Assembly (NCBI RefSeq): GCF_000745965.1
Contig: NZ_JQKI01000024.1
Location: 25,464 to 89,463, forward strand
Origin: Edaphobacter aggregans DSM 19364
GTDB taxonomy: Bacteria > Acidobacteriota > Terriglobia > Terriglobales > Acidobacteriaceae
Reading direction: 5' to 3'
Length of the DNA: 64,000 bases
Program-made: the position numbers and the translations under genes
The notes under the pieces: model-generated
What the model was told of the DNA's origin: nothing
Databases searched by the model: none
What the model saw: only the letters and a program-made list of their open reading frames with translations
Shown: piece after piece, positions 39,813 through 48,262 of the stretch
Layout: the number at the start of each line of letters is the position of its first letter
Numbering within the stretch: position 1 is the stretch's first letter

Positions 39813-40011
39813 TGCGTGAATTCGTTCATCGGATGGTTCTGCTCGGCCGGCTAGAATCGTCCAGCGTTCATGGCAACCGAAACGTCTGCCACGAGTGCCA
39901 TCGTCACCTGCTCCTGCGGCAGAAGCCCTTCGGCTCCTGCACGGAATCTGCAGCCGGACGGACGCCCCCGAGCGTGCTTCCATGGTCTGAATGATGTCTC
40001 CGGGATTGCGG

Positions 40012-40278
40012 TTACTTGCGGATACCCAGCTTGCCAATCACATCGCGGTAACGGTCGGCATCGCACTTCTTCAGGTAGTCCAGAAGACGGCGGCGCTTGC
40101 TCACGAGCATCAGCAGCCCGCGACGCGATCCGTGGTCCTTCTTGTGGGTCTTGAAGTGCTCCGTCAGCTCGCCGATACGCTCGCTCAAAATCGCGATCTG
40201 TACCTCGGGGCTCCCGGTATCTGAGTCGTGTGTGCGAAACTTCGCAATGATGTCTGTCTTCTTAGCAGGTGCTAGCAC
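40012..40278 (-). CDS. rpsO: 30S ribosomal protein S15
   Basis: 88 aa, the usual length. [40 protein letters not shown] and [18 protein letters not shown] are the universal S15 helices that bind 16S rRNA and bridge the subunits. GTG start at 40278; AGGAG is 12 bases away, long but no better start fits. The rpsO-pnp order is conserved in many bacteria. Confidence 0.97.
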   Translation of the reverse strand: MLAPAKKTDIIAKFRTHDSDTGSPEVQIAILSERIGELTEHFKTHKKDHGSRRGLLMLVSKRRRLLDYLKKCDADRYRDVIGKLGIRK

Positions 40279-40380
40279 AGCTTTGGTTTACTCCTGATTC
40301 TCTAGTCCACTCTCGTTAGTGTCCATAAAAGAATAGCATCGCAGCCAATTACCGGCAATCTGGGCCAGCGCAAATGAATC

Positions 40381-40435
40381 GTCATTCTGACCCTGAGCGA
40401 GCGAAGCGAGTCGAAGGGGAAGAACCCCCGCATTT
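40381..40435. repeat. Family 1 repeat
   Basis: GTCATTCTGACCCTGAGCGA, GCGAAGCGAGTCGAAGG, ending GAACCCCCGCATTTCGC; lies upstream of rpsO and downstream of the small gene at 40470. Confidence 0.7.
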
Positions 40436-40469
40436 CGCCCGTGCCCCCACGAATTTCTCAGGACTGCCC

Positions 40470-40700
40470 TCAGCCCTCGCCCCGCCTGCCCGCATACCCG
40501 CGTATCTCCCCCACCCATCGCAGAAACCGCACCGCCTGCTGCCGCTCGCCCCAAACCAGCGACCAGAAGTCCTTCGGCCCCACAGTCTCCGCCTTCTTCC
40601 CCGAGTACGTCTCCAGCCGCCACCGAAGATAAGGACTCAGCCACGGCCGCAGCCGGTACCCCTTCGTCGCGCCCCACAGAAACCGTATCCCTTCCACCAT
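40470..40700 (-). CDS. Small conserved-looking basic protein
   Basis: 76 aa from ATG 40700: MVEGIRFLWGATKGYRLRPW, then SPYLRWRLETYSGKKAE, KDFWSLVWGERQQAVRFLRW and a Gly/Arg tail. The high content of Trp, Tyr and Arg in a helical pattern and the codon bias are coding-like, and I recall similar short proteins in Acidobacteriota, though no function. AAGGAG directly touches the ATG, so the actual start could be the GTG three bases on or slightly different. Divergent from the DinB-like gene. Confidence 0.6.
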   Translation of the reverse strand: MVEGIRFLWGATKGYRLRPWLSPYLRWRLETYSGKKAETVGPKDFWSLVWGERQQAVRFLRWVGEIRGYAGRRGEG

Positions 40701-40748
40701 CTCCTTCAGTGTACCCTTTTGAACGCAGCGCACAGCGCGCCCCCGGCC

Positions 40749-41276
40749 ATGGACCCAACCCTCCACCATCTCGCAACAAGACTCTCCTCCGCACTCCATG
40801 GCCTCGACGCCTCACAAACCCAACTCCGCCTCACCCCCGATCCCTCCTGCTGGACCATCCAGCAGATCATCGAGCACCTCCTCCTGACCTACGCCTCCAC
40901 CGGAGCCTCCTTCGAGACCCGGCTCGCCAAAGGCACGCCGACTCTCTCGCGTCCCACTTCCGCGCAGCGCACCGCGCAATTCATCGTCGTCACCCTGGGA
41001 CTCATGCCCGGCCGCCGCAAATCCCCACCCGAGGTCGCCCCCGCCGCCTCCGCAGTTCCACTCTCAGGTAGCGAACTCATCGCCATCACGCACGCCGCCC
41101 TCACCCGCCTCGACCATATCTTCGATCAGGCCGAGCAGGCCTTCGGCTCCACGCGCTGCCTCTCTCACTTCATCCTCGGACCGCTCTCCGCCTCACAGTG
41201 GCGCCGCTTCCACCTCTCCCACGGAAACCACCACGTCCGCCAGATCGCAGCCATCCGCCGCACCCACGGCCTCTAG
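40749..41276 (+). CDS. DinB/DUF1569-like four-helix protein
   Basis: 175 aa. CWTIQQIIEHLLLTYASTG holds the first metal-binding His, and FHLSHGNHHVRQIAAIRR the HxxxHxxQ pair, as in the DinB superfamily of metal-dependent four-helix bundles (several are bacillithiol or mycothiol transferases). Its start ATG 40749 follows the divergent small gene by 48 bases, with no clear ribosome site. The stop overlaps the next, convergent gene by 4 bp. Substrate unknown. Confidence 0.82.
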   Translation: MDPTLHHLATRLSSALHGLDASQTQLRLTPDPSCWTIQQIIEHLLLTYASTGASFETRLAKGTPTLSRPTSAQRTAQFIVVTLGLMPGRRKSPPEVAPAASAVPLSGSELIAITHAALTRLDHIFDQAEQAFGSTRCLSHFILGPLSASQWRRFHLSHGNHHVRQIAAIRRTHGL

Positions 41277-41704
41277 TCGTCGGCCGGCAACTCTCTCTCT
41301 TCCTCGTTCAGGTCTTCCTCTACACGCAGGTACCGCCGCATGTATCGCAGCGGCTCCTCCGCCACTGCAAGCTCGCGCAGATGATACCGCCATGCATCCT
41401 CGCGAGCGCTGCGCCGCGTGTAACCCTTCCGCGTCACCGTACCGATGCTCCCGTCCGCCATCCGCCGCGTAAACGTCTGCTTCTGAATCTGGAAGGTCAT
41501 CGTCTCGCCCGGCTTCCAGAAGCTCGACGCGAACTCATGCGAGAACAGCAGCGCATAGTACCGCCGCTCGCTCGCCAGAGTCTCAAGCGCCGCCTTCGCA
41601 CCCGTCCACGGCAAGCCGATCCGCGCCATATACCACTTCCGGAACGGAAACCCATTGGCCCGCGCCTGGCCCACCAGCAGTTGAAGCAACTCAAAACGTG
41701 TCAT
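41273..41704 (-). CDS. Hypothetical protein
   Basis: 143 aa from ATG 41704 (GAAGGG upstream). Basic, with motifs TRFELLQLLVGQARANGFPF and RKWYMARIGLPWTGAKAALE then LASERRYYALLFSHEFASSF and a Glu-rich end (RVEEDLNEEERELPADD). Soluble, probably a cytoplasmic DNA- or RNA-interacting protein by charge pattern, but no family was recognised. The longer frame to 41776 is not supported by a ribosome site. Confidence 0.72.
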   Translation of the reverse strand: MTRFELLQLLVGQARANGFPFRKWYMARIGLPWTGAKAALETLASERRYYALLFSHEFASSFWKPGETMTFQIQKQTFTRRMADGSIGTVTRKGYTRRSAREDAWRYHLRELAVAEEPLRYMRRYLRVEEDLNEEERELPADD

Positions 41705-41828
41705 GGAACCCTTCAATTTCCAAGCACAAGATACCTCAGCCGCATTACATTCCACCCCAATATTTTGTTCTCCCATGACCAGCGTCTAACATGGTGAGCA
41801 GTCAGGACGGAAGACGAAGACATTCATA

Positions 41829-43070
41829 ATGCATACAAGCCCCACCGCAAATCGCCGCCCGGCATACACCCCTCTCATTGTTCTGCTTCTCGTCTTTACC
41901 GCCTTCGCAACTCCGGCCCTCGCCAACACCCCCAACCTGCACACCGATCCCATCAACCTCACCCCCGAGGTCCGCGAGGCCCATACCCTCTTCTACAACC
42001 TCGACTATGACGGCGCTCTCTCCCGCTTCGAGGCCATCCAGCGTGCCAATCCGCAGAACCCCATGGCGGCCAACTATGTCCTGATGACGCTCATCTTTCG
42101 CGAGCTCTACCATCAGGACCTGCTCGACACCACCTACTACGCGCACGACTCCTTCATCTTTGCCAAGCGTGACATCACCGTCTCCGAAGCCACCCGCGAC
42201 CGCATCGACAAGCTCACCGACTCGATCATCGCCATGTGCGACCAGCAGATCAAATCCAACCCCCACAATCCGAACACCTACTTCGCACGCGGCTATGCCC
42301 GCGGCATGCACGCCGCCTTTATCACTCTCGCCTTCCACAGCTATTACTCTGCAGCACGTCAGGGACTCTCCTCCCGGCAGGACAGCGAAGAAGCCCTTCG
42401 CCTCGATCCTAACTACGCCGACGCCAAGATGGCCATCGGCATCCAGCAGTTCGCCGTCGCCTCCCTGCCGCGCTTCCTTCGCATCATGATCGGCATCACC
42501 GGCGTCACCGGTAATAAGGAAAAAGGACTCGACCTGCTCCGCCAGTGTGCCGCCGAGGGCACCGTCAACCCCGTCGAGTGCCGCACCTCGCTCTCCCTCT
42601 TCCTCCGCCACGACGCCCGTTACGACGAGGCCCTCTCCGTCATGCACGGCCTCGCCCAGGAGTATCCCCACGACTACCTCTTCCGTCTCGAGGAGGCCAA
42701 CCTCTCCAAAGACAAGGGCGACGGTCCCACCGCCATCGCCATCTACAAGCACGTCCTCGCCGATGCCGCCAAACCCGGCTACTTCGTCGATCCCCGCCTG
42801 CAGATGGCCTACTTCGGCCTCGCCGAGACCCAGCGCGGACAGAACATGATCGCCGATGCCGCTCAGAACTACCTCAACGCCGCCTCCCAGCCCAAGTGCA
42901 GCGACTGGGTCCGCCGCCGCGCCCAACTCGCCGCCGGACAGATGTTCGACCTGCTCCACCAGCGCGACAAGGCCGTCGAGCAATACCAGCGCGCCGCCGC
43001 CCCCGGAGGCGACCAGTCCCAGGCCGACCTCGCCCGCAAATACATCAAGACTCCCTACACCGGCGCCTGA
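41829..43070 (+). CDS. Secreted TPR-repeat protein
   Basis: 413 aa. Signal peptide about residues 1-32 (PLIVLLLVFTAFATPALA). The rest is helical with TPR-like pairs: EVREAHTLFYNLDYDGALSR FEAIQRANPQNPMA at residues 48-80; LRLDPNYADAKMAIGIQQF; DARYDEALSVMHGLAQEYP; and a final stretch RDKAVEQYQRAA. Some helices in the middle (AAFITLAFHSYYSAARQG, FLRIMIGITGV) are hydrophobic. Probably periplasmic scaffolding for an envelope complex; partner unknown. Confidence 0.82.
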   Translation: MHTSPTANRRPAYTPLIVLLLVFTAFATPALANTPNLHTDPINLTPEVREAHTLFYNLDYDGALSRFEAIQRANPQNPMAANYVLMTLIFRELYHQDLLDTTYYAHDSFIFAKRDITVSEATRDRIDKLTDSIIAMCDQQIKSNPHNPNTYFARGYARGMHAAFITLAFHSYYSAARQGLSSRQDSEEALRLDPNYADAKMAIGIQQFAVASLPRFLRIMIGITGVTGNKEKGLDLLRQCAAEGTVNPVECRTSLSLFLRHDARYDEALSVMHGLAQEYPHDYLFRLEEANLSKDKGDGPTAIAIYKHVLADAAKPGYFVDPRLQMAYFGLAETQRGQNMIADAAQNYLNAASQPKCSDWVRRRAQLAAGQMFDLLHQRDKAVEQYQRAAAPGGDQSQADLARKYIKTPYTGA

Positions 43071-43180
43071 CATTGCGTCCGAACTTTCCCTCTCGTCCCT
43101 CCGTATCCTCCACGGGGGAGCTGCACCAAAGCTGTGACAAAATAGAACCGTTCCCCATTGAGTCACCCGGAGAACCTCCC

Positions 43181-43489
43181 ATGTTCTGTACTCGTTGTGG
43201 AAAGCAGCTCGAACCCACCTCCCGCTTCTGCCCTGCCTGCGGCACACCGGTCGCCACCGCCCAGCCACCTCAGCCGCCCTTCGCCACCTCGCGCCTCATG
43301 CGCCCGCGCAACAACCGCATGATCGCCGGCGTCTGTGCCGCGTTCGCGCAGCAATACGGATGGGACGTCACCGTCGTCCGCATCATCACCGCCATCGTCT
43401 GCCTCAGCGGAGCAGGAGCCCTCGCCTACCTCATCGCCTGGATCATCATCCCCGAAGAGCCCTACGCCCTGCCCACAAATCCCGTCTAG
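43181..43489 (+). CDS. PspC-domain protein with N-terminal zinc ribbon
   Basis: 102 aa. MFCTRCGKQLEPTSRFCPAC is a double-CxxC zinc ribbon. After a Pro-rich linker comes a PspC domain: RNNRMIAGVCAAFAQQYGWD, VTVVRIITAIVCLSGAGALA and YLIAWIIIPEE, with one or two membrane segments. PspC proteins respond to envelope stress or phage-shock; zinc-ribbon fusions are frequent in Acidobacteriota. CCGGAG lies about 10 bases upstream of the ATG. Confidence 0.9.
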   Translation: MFCTRCGKQLEPTSRFCPACGTPVATAQPPQPPFATSRLMRPRNNRMIAGVCAAFAQQYGWDVTVVRIITAIVCLSGAGALAYLIAWIIIPEEPYALPTNPV

Positions 43490-43533
43490 CCAAGCCATAG
43501 TACCGGCGCAAATCTCGCTCCACCCAAAACTAT

Positions 43534-43615
43534 GTCATCCTGAGCGAAGCGCAGCGGAGTCGAAGAGCCTGCCCTGAGCGTAGCCGAAGGGACCTGCATT
43601 TTCGTTCGCAGCGCC
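43534..43615. repeat. Family 1 repeat, long copy
   Basis: GTCATCCTGAGCGAAGCG .. GGAGTCGAAGAGCCTG with an extra internal module CCTGAGCGTAGCCGAAGGGA, ending TTTTCGTTCGCAGCGCC like the copy at 25010. Confidence 0.75.
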
Positions 43616-43641
43616 ATCAACTCCAAAGTGAGCACCGCATT

Positions 43642-44952
43642 TTGAAGACGAAGACAGTCGCAAAGAAGACCGCAGCAAGGAATACTCCCGCAGCCCGCCC
43701 CTTCACCTACAAGAACCGCACCCTCCACTGCGACCAAGTCCCGCTCACCACTCTCGCCGACCAGTACGGCACACCGCTCTACATCTACTCTGCCTCGCAA
43801 ATCTCCCAGCGCTTCCAGCTCTTCCAGCAAGCGTTCGACGCGCGCCCGCACTCCGTCTGCTACGCCGTCAAAGCCAACTCGTCCCTCGCCATCCTCCGCC
43901 TCCTCGGCCGCCAGGGAGCAGGCTTCGACATCGTCTCCGGCGGAGAGCTCGAGCGCGTCCGCCGCGCCCACAAACCCGCCCTCAAAAAGGTCGTCTTCTC
44001 CGGCGTAGGCAAGCAGGCATGGGAGATCGACACCGCTCTGAAATCCAACATCCTCCAGTTCAACGTCGAGTCCGAGCAGGAGCTCGACCTACTCGCCGCC
44101 CGCGCCCAGGCCCTCAAAACCCGCGCCCGCTTCGCCCTCCGCGTCAACCCCGACGTCTTCGCCGAGACCCACCCCTACATCTCCACCGGCCTCTCCGAGC
44201 ACAAGTTCGGCATCGCCATCACCCAGGCTCGCGCCATCTATCGCCGCGCCGCCCGCTCCAGGTGGCTCGAGCCCTACGGCGTCTCCGTCCACATCGGCTC
44301 CCAGATCCGCAAGGTCGATCCCTTCGCCGCCGCCCTCGAGCGCGTCACCTCCCTCGTCGCTGAACTCCGCCGCGACGGCCGCGACATCCGCACCATCGAC
44401 GCCGGCGGCGGCCTCGGCATCGACTACTCCGACGCTCCCTTCGATGCCCCTCACCAGGTCGACCGCTACGCCGCCGCCCTCGCCAAGGGCCTCGCCAACG
44501 AGACCGCCCACCTTCTCCTCGAGCCCGGCCGCTTCCTCGTCGCCCAGGCCGGCGCCCTCCTCACCCGCGTCCTCGTCGTCAAAAAGAACGGCACCAAAAC
44601 GTTCATCATCACCGATGCCGCCATGAACGATCTCATCCGCCCCGCGCTCTACCACGCGCACCACGAGATCGTCCCCGTCCGCCAGCCATCCTCCAAATCC
44701 ACCATCACCGCCGACATCGTCGGCCCCGTCTGCGAGTCCGGGGACTTCTTCGCCCGCGACCGCGCCATCGCCAGCGTAAAGCCCGGCGACCTCGTAGCCC
44801 TCCTCGACGCCGGAGCCTATGGCCTCAGCCTCTCCTCCAACTACAACTCCCGCCCCCGCCCCGCCGAGGTCCTCGTCGAAGGCGAAAAAGTCACCCTCGC
44901 CCGCCGCCGCGAGACGATGCGCGACCTCCTCGCCCCCGAGCGCCTTAACTAA
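43642..44952 (+). CDS. lysA: Diaminopimelate decarboxylase
   Basis: PLP enzyme converting meso-diaminopimelate to lysine, 436 aa. The Schiff-base Lys77 is in VCYAVKANSSLAIL; GAGFDIVSGGEL, SVHIGSQI and DAGGGLGIDY build the barrel cofactor site; LEPGRFLVAQAG and GPVCESGDFFARDR supply the dimer active site, with Cys from the second chain. Start TTG 43642 gives a Lys/Thr-rich leader before PFTYKNRTLHC; no better start is present and the ribosome site is weak. No neighbouring lysine genes. Confidence 0.96.
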   Translation: MKTKTVAKKTAARNTPAARPFTYKNRTLHCDQVPLTTLADQYGTPLYIYSASQISQRFQLFQQAFDARPHSVCYAVKANSSLAILRLLGRQGAGFDIVSGGELERVRRAHKPALKKVVFSGVGKQAWEIDTALKSNILQFNVESEQELDLLAARAQALKTRARFALRVNPDVFAETHPYISTGLSEHKFGIAITQARAIYRRAARSRWLEPYGVSVHIGSQIRKVDPFAAALERVTSLVAELRRDGRDIRTIDAGGGLGIDYSDAPFDAPHQVDRYAAALAKGLANETAHLLLEPGRFLVAQAGALLTRVLVVKKNGTKTFIITDAAMNDLIRPALYHAHHEIVPVRQPSSKSTITADIVGPVCESGDFFARDRAIASVKPGDLVALLDAGAYGLSLSSNYNSRPRPAEVLVEGEKVTLARRRETMRDLLAPERLN

Positions 44953-44971
44953 GGCCTCTCATACATAGAAC

Positions 44972-45036
44972 GTCATCTCGACCGAAGCAATGGACGGCTT
45001 GTCCGTCCATTGCGTAGTGGAGAGACCCCTGTATCT
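44972..45036. repeat. Family 1 repeat with strong hairpin core
   Basis: GTCATCTCGACCGAA, then GCAATGGACGG-CTTGT-CCGTCCATTGC (perfect 11-bp stem), then GTGGAGAGACCCCTGTAT. The core differs from other copies but keeps its pairing. Confidence 0.8.
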
Positions 45037-45155
45037 CTGCCCGTCTGGCGACCAAAACTCCCTCCTTCGAGGTAGCCCTAATTACCTTGAACGAAGGTTG
45101 TTGCTCAAAGCGCCGCATGCGACTCTCGACTCTCAAGCACTCGAGAAGGCCGCAC

Positions 45156-45437
45156 ATGCGCAAAGAATCCGCACAGGCCACGCTCGGCAAGTTCGCCGAA
45201 GCCGTCAACTTCGACCTCGATCAGGCCGTCGCGCCCAACAGCGTCGACCACGACCCCGCCGACGGACAGGTCCCCGGCTCCGCCGGCTATCGCATGTTCT
45301 TCTCAGGAATGCGCACCCCCTTCCCCGACATGGCCGTCACCCCCGAGACCATCGTTCAGGACGAGGACACCATCGTCTTCGCCTACACCATCACCGGCAC
45401 GCAAAACGGCCCGCTCGGAACGATCCCTCCCATCGGT
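45156..45437 (+). pseudogene. Truncated SnoaL-like ester cyclase gene
   Basis: From ATG 45156 the frame reads RKESAQATLGKFAEAVNFDL, GQVPGSAGYRMFFSGMRTPF PDMAVTPE and AYTITGTQNGPLGTIPPIG, the front part of a SnoaL-like polyketide/ester cyclase (alpha+beta barrel). At about base 45437 similarity stops and base composition changes from GC-rich Acidobacterial style to a lower-GC sequence. The C-terminal strands are missing. The frame happens to continue into the ECF sigma gene, producing an apparent 321-aa chimera. Confidence 0.7.
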
Positions 45438-45536
45438 TCACTTTCATACTCTGGCCAAGTGGCGTTGATGTTGAACAGCCGCGATGCGTTCTACCAACGA
45501 TTTATCAAAGCCAAGGCTTCAACAGTGGGTGAACAA

Positions 45537-46052
45537 ATGTCCTTGAATCACGGCCGAGTTGGCCGACCAGACGCGCCCGGCCTCGAATTTCTCAACGGTT
45601 TATACAGTTACGCTCTGGTCTTGACCCGCAATCCTGCTGATGCAGAGGACTTAGTGCAGGAAACCTACGTTCGCGCCATGCCGGCTATGGGGAAGTTGCG
45701 ACAAGACAGCAATATAAAGAACTGGCTCTTCACCATCTTGAGAAATATCCGGCTCAATCAATTGAGAAAGCTGCGAAATGGTCCTCAATTGTTTGCGGAT
45801 GGTGTTGCCGACAGCATCGTAGAGCCATCCAAAAATTCACATGATCTTTATGTGAACAAGTTGGAGAGCGAGCGGGTGCGAGCGGCGATTCAAGAGCTAC
45901 CAGTACAGCTTCGCGAGATCATCCTGCTGCGAGAATATGAAGGTCTCTCTTATCACGAGATTGCGGGTGTTTTGGACTGTCCTGTTGGAACCGTTATGTC
46001 ACGTTTGGGAAGAGCACGCGCCAAGCTCCGTACGCTGCTTGATGCTCGTTAA
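45537..46052 (+). CDS. ECF-family sigma factor, likely acquired
   Basis: 171 aa from ATG 45537. Region 2: YSYALVLTRNPADAEDLVQE then TYVRAMPAMGKLRQDSNIKN and WLFTILRNIRLNQLR; region 4: LPVQLREIILLREYEGLSYH then EIAGVLDCPVGTVMSRLGRA, ending LRTLLDAR. Codon use and GC are visibly lower than in the neighbours, and the unit begins at a sharp junction inside a truncated cyclase gene, suggesting transfer or rearrangement. No anti-sigma gene follows. The in-frame ORF continues upstream into the cyclase fragment; a fused product is possible but less likely. Confidence 0.85.
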   Translation: MSLNHGRVGRPDAPGLEFLNGLYSYALVLTRNPADAEDLVQETYVRAMPAMGKLRQDSNIKNWLFTILRNIRLNQLRKLRNGPQLFADGVADSIVEPSKNSHDLYVNKLESERVRAAIQELPVQLREIILLREYEGLSYHEIAGVLDCPVGTVMSRLGRARAKLRTLLDAR

Positions 46053-46072
46053 AAAGGTGAGAAGCACAAAGT

Positions 46073-46136
46073 GTCATTTCGACCGAAGCAGCGGACGACC
46101 CGTCCGCTGAGCATTGGAGAAACCCGCTTCTCTACC
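46073..46136. repeat. Family 1 repeat
   Basis: GTCATTTCGACCGAAGC, hairpin AGCGGACG-ACC-CGTCCGCT, then TTGGAGAAACCCGCTTCTC; the end is the same as in recQ copy 1. Confidence 0.8.
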
Positions 46137-46150
46137 CATCACGCCGGGTG

Positions 46151-46191
46151 TCGGGTGCCCCACATCTCGCTTCTGAGATGTGGATTCGCAG
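46151..46191. repeat. Solitary REP-like hairpin
   Basis: TCGGGTGCCCCACATCTCGC-TTCTGAGATGTGG, stem CCACATCTC/GAGATGTGG; same plan as 15371 and the RAYT arms. Confidence 0.75.
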
Positions 46192-46212
46192 GATGCCAAT
46201 AGAAGTCCTCCA

Positions 46213-47163
46213 CTATCGCCGCGCCGTAATCCCCTCCCGCACCCCCGCCAGCGGAGCCTTCCCCTCAAACTCCACTAAATCCCCCACCCGCCGCACCCCA
46301 AGCTCTCTCCACAAAGCCGCCAGATCCACATTCACCGGCTCAACACTCCACCTCGCATACATCTCCCGCAGCACATGCGTCCCCGTCGCACGATCCCCCA
46401 CCTCCAGCGCCCGCTCAATCGGCCAGTCCTGATCGATCGTCCCTCCCGCCGCCGCAATCGCCCGCAGAGCATCCTGCAGTCCCTTCCGGTTCTTCGTCTC
46501 CTTCCGAATCTCCACATCCGCCACTAGGCAGAACAGCGCTCCACCCCAGTACGTCCGCCCCCACGTATGCGTTCGGTCGAGCCCCTGGTCCCCTGCCTCC
46601 GGCTCGCCCTTAGGCATCCCGTCCATCATCTCCCGCCAGATCGTCTTCGCATCAAGCTGCCCCGCCTCGACCCGCGCAATCGGCTCCACGTACGTCGCCA
46701 GCCCTTCCTCCATCCAGTGGTTTTCGTCGGGAAGATTTGGAAACGCCATGTGCGTCAGCTCATGCGTCATCATCCAGTCCTCGGCCAGCTCCTTCGCCGT
46801 CGTTTGCTGCCCAACGCTGATCCGCGTAAACCCCGGAAAACCTCCAACCCCTCCCCAGGTCGTCCCACGAAACAACCCATGCCGATCCCTAACCGGAAGA
46901 ATCAGCATCCGCGCCCTCGAAACCGGAAACCTGCCGTAGTACACAGCCACCGCGCTGGCCGCATCCTTCACTCTCCCAGCCACCGCCTCCGTCCCCAGAT
47001 CGAGCGGCCCCTCCGCAAAGTCCACCTGGATCGTTGCTCCACCCACCGAAACGTTCCGTGTCGACTCAACCTTCACGTCCCTCCGGAACTGCAACGCGTG
47101 AGCCACCACGACCAACAAGACCACCGCACTCCCCACCACCACCCAAAGCCGCTTGTCTGCCAT
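46213..47163 (-). CDS. Membrane-anchored gluzincin-like metallopeptidase
   Basis: 316 aa from ATG 47163. One N-terminal helix (LWVVVGSAVVLLVVVAHAL, residues 5-23) anchors a periplasmic domain. DWMMTHELTHMAFPNL carries HExxH and ENHWMEEGLATYVEP the downstream Glu ligand, the spacing of gluzincin peptidases (M1/M61 or basic-secretory-protein-like). The region before it, ARMLILPVRDRHGLFRGTTW, resembles other Acidobacterial secreted peptidases. Substrate unknown. The longer frame to 47205 lacks support; GAGG lies upstream of the chosen start. Confidence 0.82.
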   Translation of the reverse strand: MADKRLWVVVGSAVVLLVVVAHALQFRRDVKVESTRNVSVGGATIQVDFAEGPLDLGTEAVAGRVKDAASAVAVYYGRFPVSRARMLILPVRDRHGLFRGTTWGGVGGFPGFTRISVGQQTTAKELAEDWMMTHELTHMAFPNLPDENHWMEEGLATYVEPIARVEAGQLDAKTIWREMMDGMPKGEPEAGDQGLDRTHTWGRTYWGGALFCLVADVEIRKETKNRKGLQDALRAIAAAGGTIDQDWPIERALEVGDRATGTHVLREMYARWSVEPVNVDLAALWRELGVRRVGDLVEFEGKAPLAGVREGITARR

Positions 47164-47246
47164 TCGCAGGTCCGCCTCATAAGTTCGACTCGTACACGTA
47201 GCCAACCGATACAGGAAACCTCGCTCCGGCTGCCCACTGAAAATGC

Positions 47247-47425
47247 TGTCAAGCCCTACTTTCGCATATCTTATTGATAAACAAAGGCTTCTACGTTGCC
47301 GATTAATTACTCCCGCCCGCTATAATGGAAATAGGGGGAAAAGGAGTAGCTGCCGGTACGGCCTGACGTCGAAGTACCAGCCTAACTTATTTCCTTCGAA
47401 GACTTTGCACAAAAAGGTACGGGGG
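47247..47425 (+). repeat. Three-copy intergenic element, copy C (before yebC)
   Basis: Blocks TGTCAAGCCC (47247), TTGCCGATTAATT (47296), TATAATGGAAATAG (47321), GAAGTACCA (47371) and CGAAGACTTTGCACAAAAAG (47397) ending GGTACGGGG. Here the -10-like box is a perfect TATAAT. It ends 71 bases before the yebC start. Confidence 0.72.
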
Positions 47426-47495
47426 CAGGGGGTACCCTCCGGACGTGCTAAAATCACAAGGTTGCAGTTCAAGAAATCACCCGTAGAGGTTGTAA

Positions 47496-48236
47496 ATGTC
47501 CGGCCACTCAAAATGGGCGACAATTAAGCACAAGAAGGGCGCCCTCGACGCCAAGCGCGGCAAGATCTTCACCCGCCTGATCAAGGAAATCACTATCGCC
47601 GCCAAGCTCGGTGGAGGCGACCCCGACGGCAACCCCCGTCTCCGCGGAGCCATCGCCGCCGCCAAGGCCGAGAACATGCCGTCCGAGAACATCAAGCGCG
47701 CCATCCAGCGCGGAACCGGCGAACTCGAGGGCGTCAGCTACGAAGAGATCACCTACGAGGGCTACGGCCCCGGCGGCGTCGCCATCATCGTCGACGTCCT
47801 CACCGACAACAAGAATCGCGCCGTAAGCGAGATCCGACACGCCTTCTCGAAGAACGGCGGCAACCTCGGCGCCGAAGGCGCCGTCGCCTGGATGTTCACC
47901 ACCAAGGGCGTCATCACCGTAGCCAAATCCGCAGCCTCCGAAGACAAGCTCACCGAGATCGTCCTCGACGCCGGAGCCGAAGACCTCTCCGACCAGGGCG
48001 AGTCCTGGGAGATCCTCACCGACCCCAAGGACTTCGAGGCCGTCACCAACGCCCTCAAGACCGCCAACATCGCCACCGAGACGGCCGAGGTCACCAAGAT
48101 CGCCTCGACCTACACCAAGCTCGAAGGCTCGCAGGCCAGCGCCATGATTCGCCTCCTCGAGACCCTCGAAGACCTCGACGACACCCAAAACGTCTACTCG
48201 AACTTCGATATGGACGAGGCTCCCGTGGCCAGCTAA
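47496..48236 (+). CDS. yebC: YebC/PmpR-family protein
   Basis: 246 aa, the normal length. [23 protein letters not shown] and [39 protein letters not shown] are invariant stretches. Members were long called transcriptional regulators; recent work describes the family as relieving ribosome stalling at difficult sequences such as polyproline. Preceded by copy C of the dispersed element, which may provide the promoter. No strong ribosome site (AGAGGTTGTAA). A good terminator follows. Confidence 0.96.
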   Translation: MSGHSKWATIKHKKGALDAKRGKIFTRLIKEITIAAKLGGGDPDGNPRLRGAIAAAKAENMPSENIKRAIQRGTGELEGVSYEEITYEGYGPGGVAIIVDVLTDNKNRAVSEIRHAFSKNGGNLGAEGAVAWMFTTKGVITVAKSAASEDKLTEIVLDAGAEDLSDQGESWEILTDPKDFEAVTNALKTANIATETAEVTKIASTYTKLEGSQASAMIRLLETLEDLDDTQNVYSNFDMDEAPVAS

Positions 48237-48262
48237 TCCGAGCGGTCAACCATCTTCCAAGG

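Noticed and set aside
39851..40066. 71-codon minus frame overlapping the rpsO end
   Set aside because: Runs out of frame through rpsO; no ribosome site and no similarity.
41802..43268. 488-codon frame antisense to the TPR protein gene
   Set aside because: Low-complexity Gly/Val/Glu product produced by the codon bias of the real gene.
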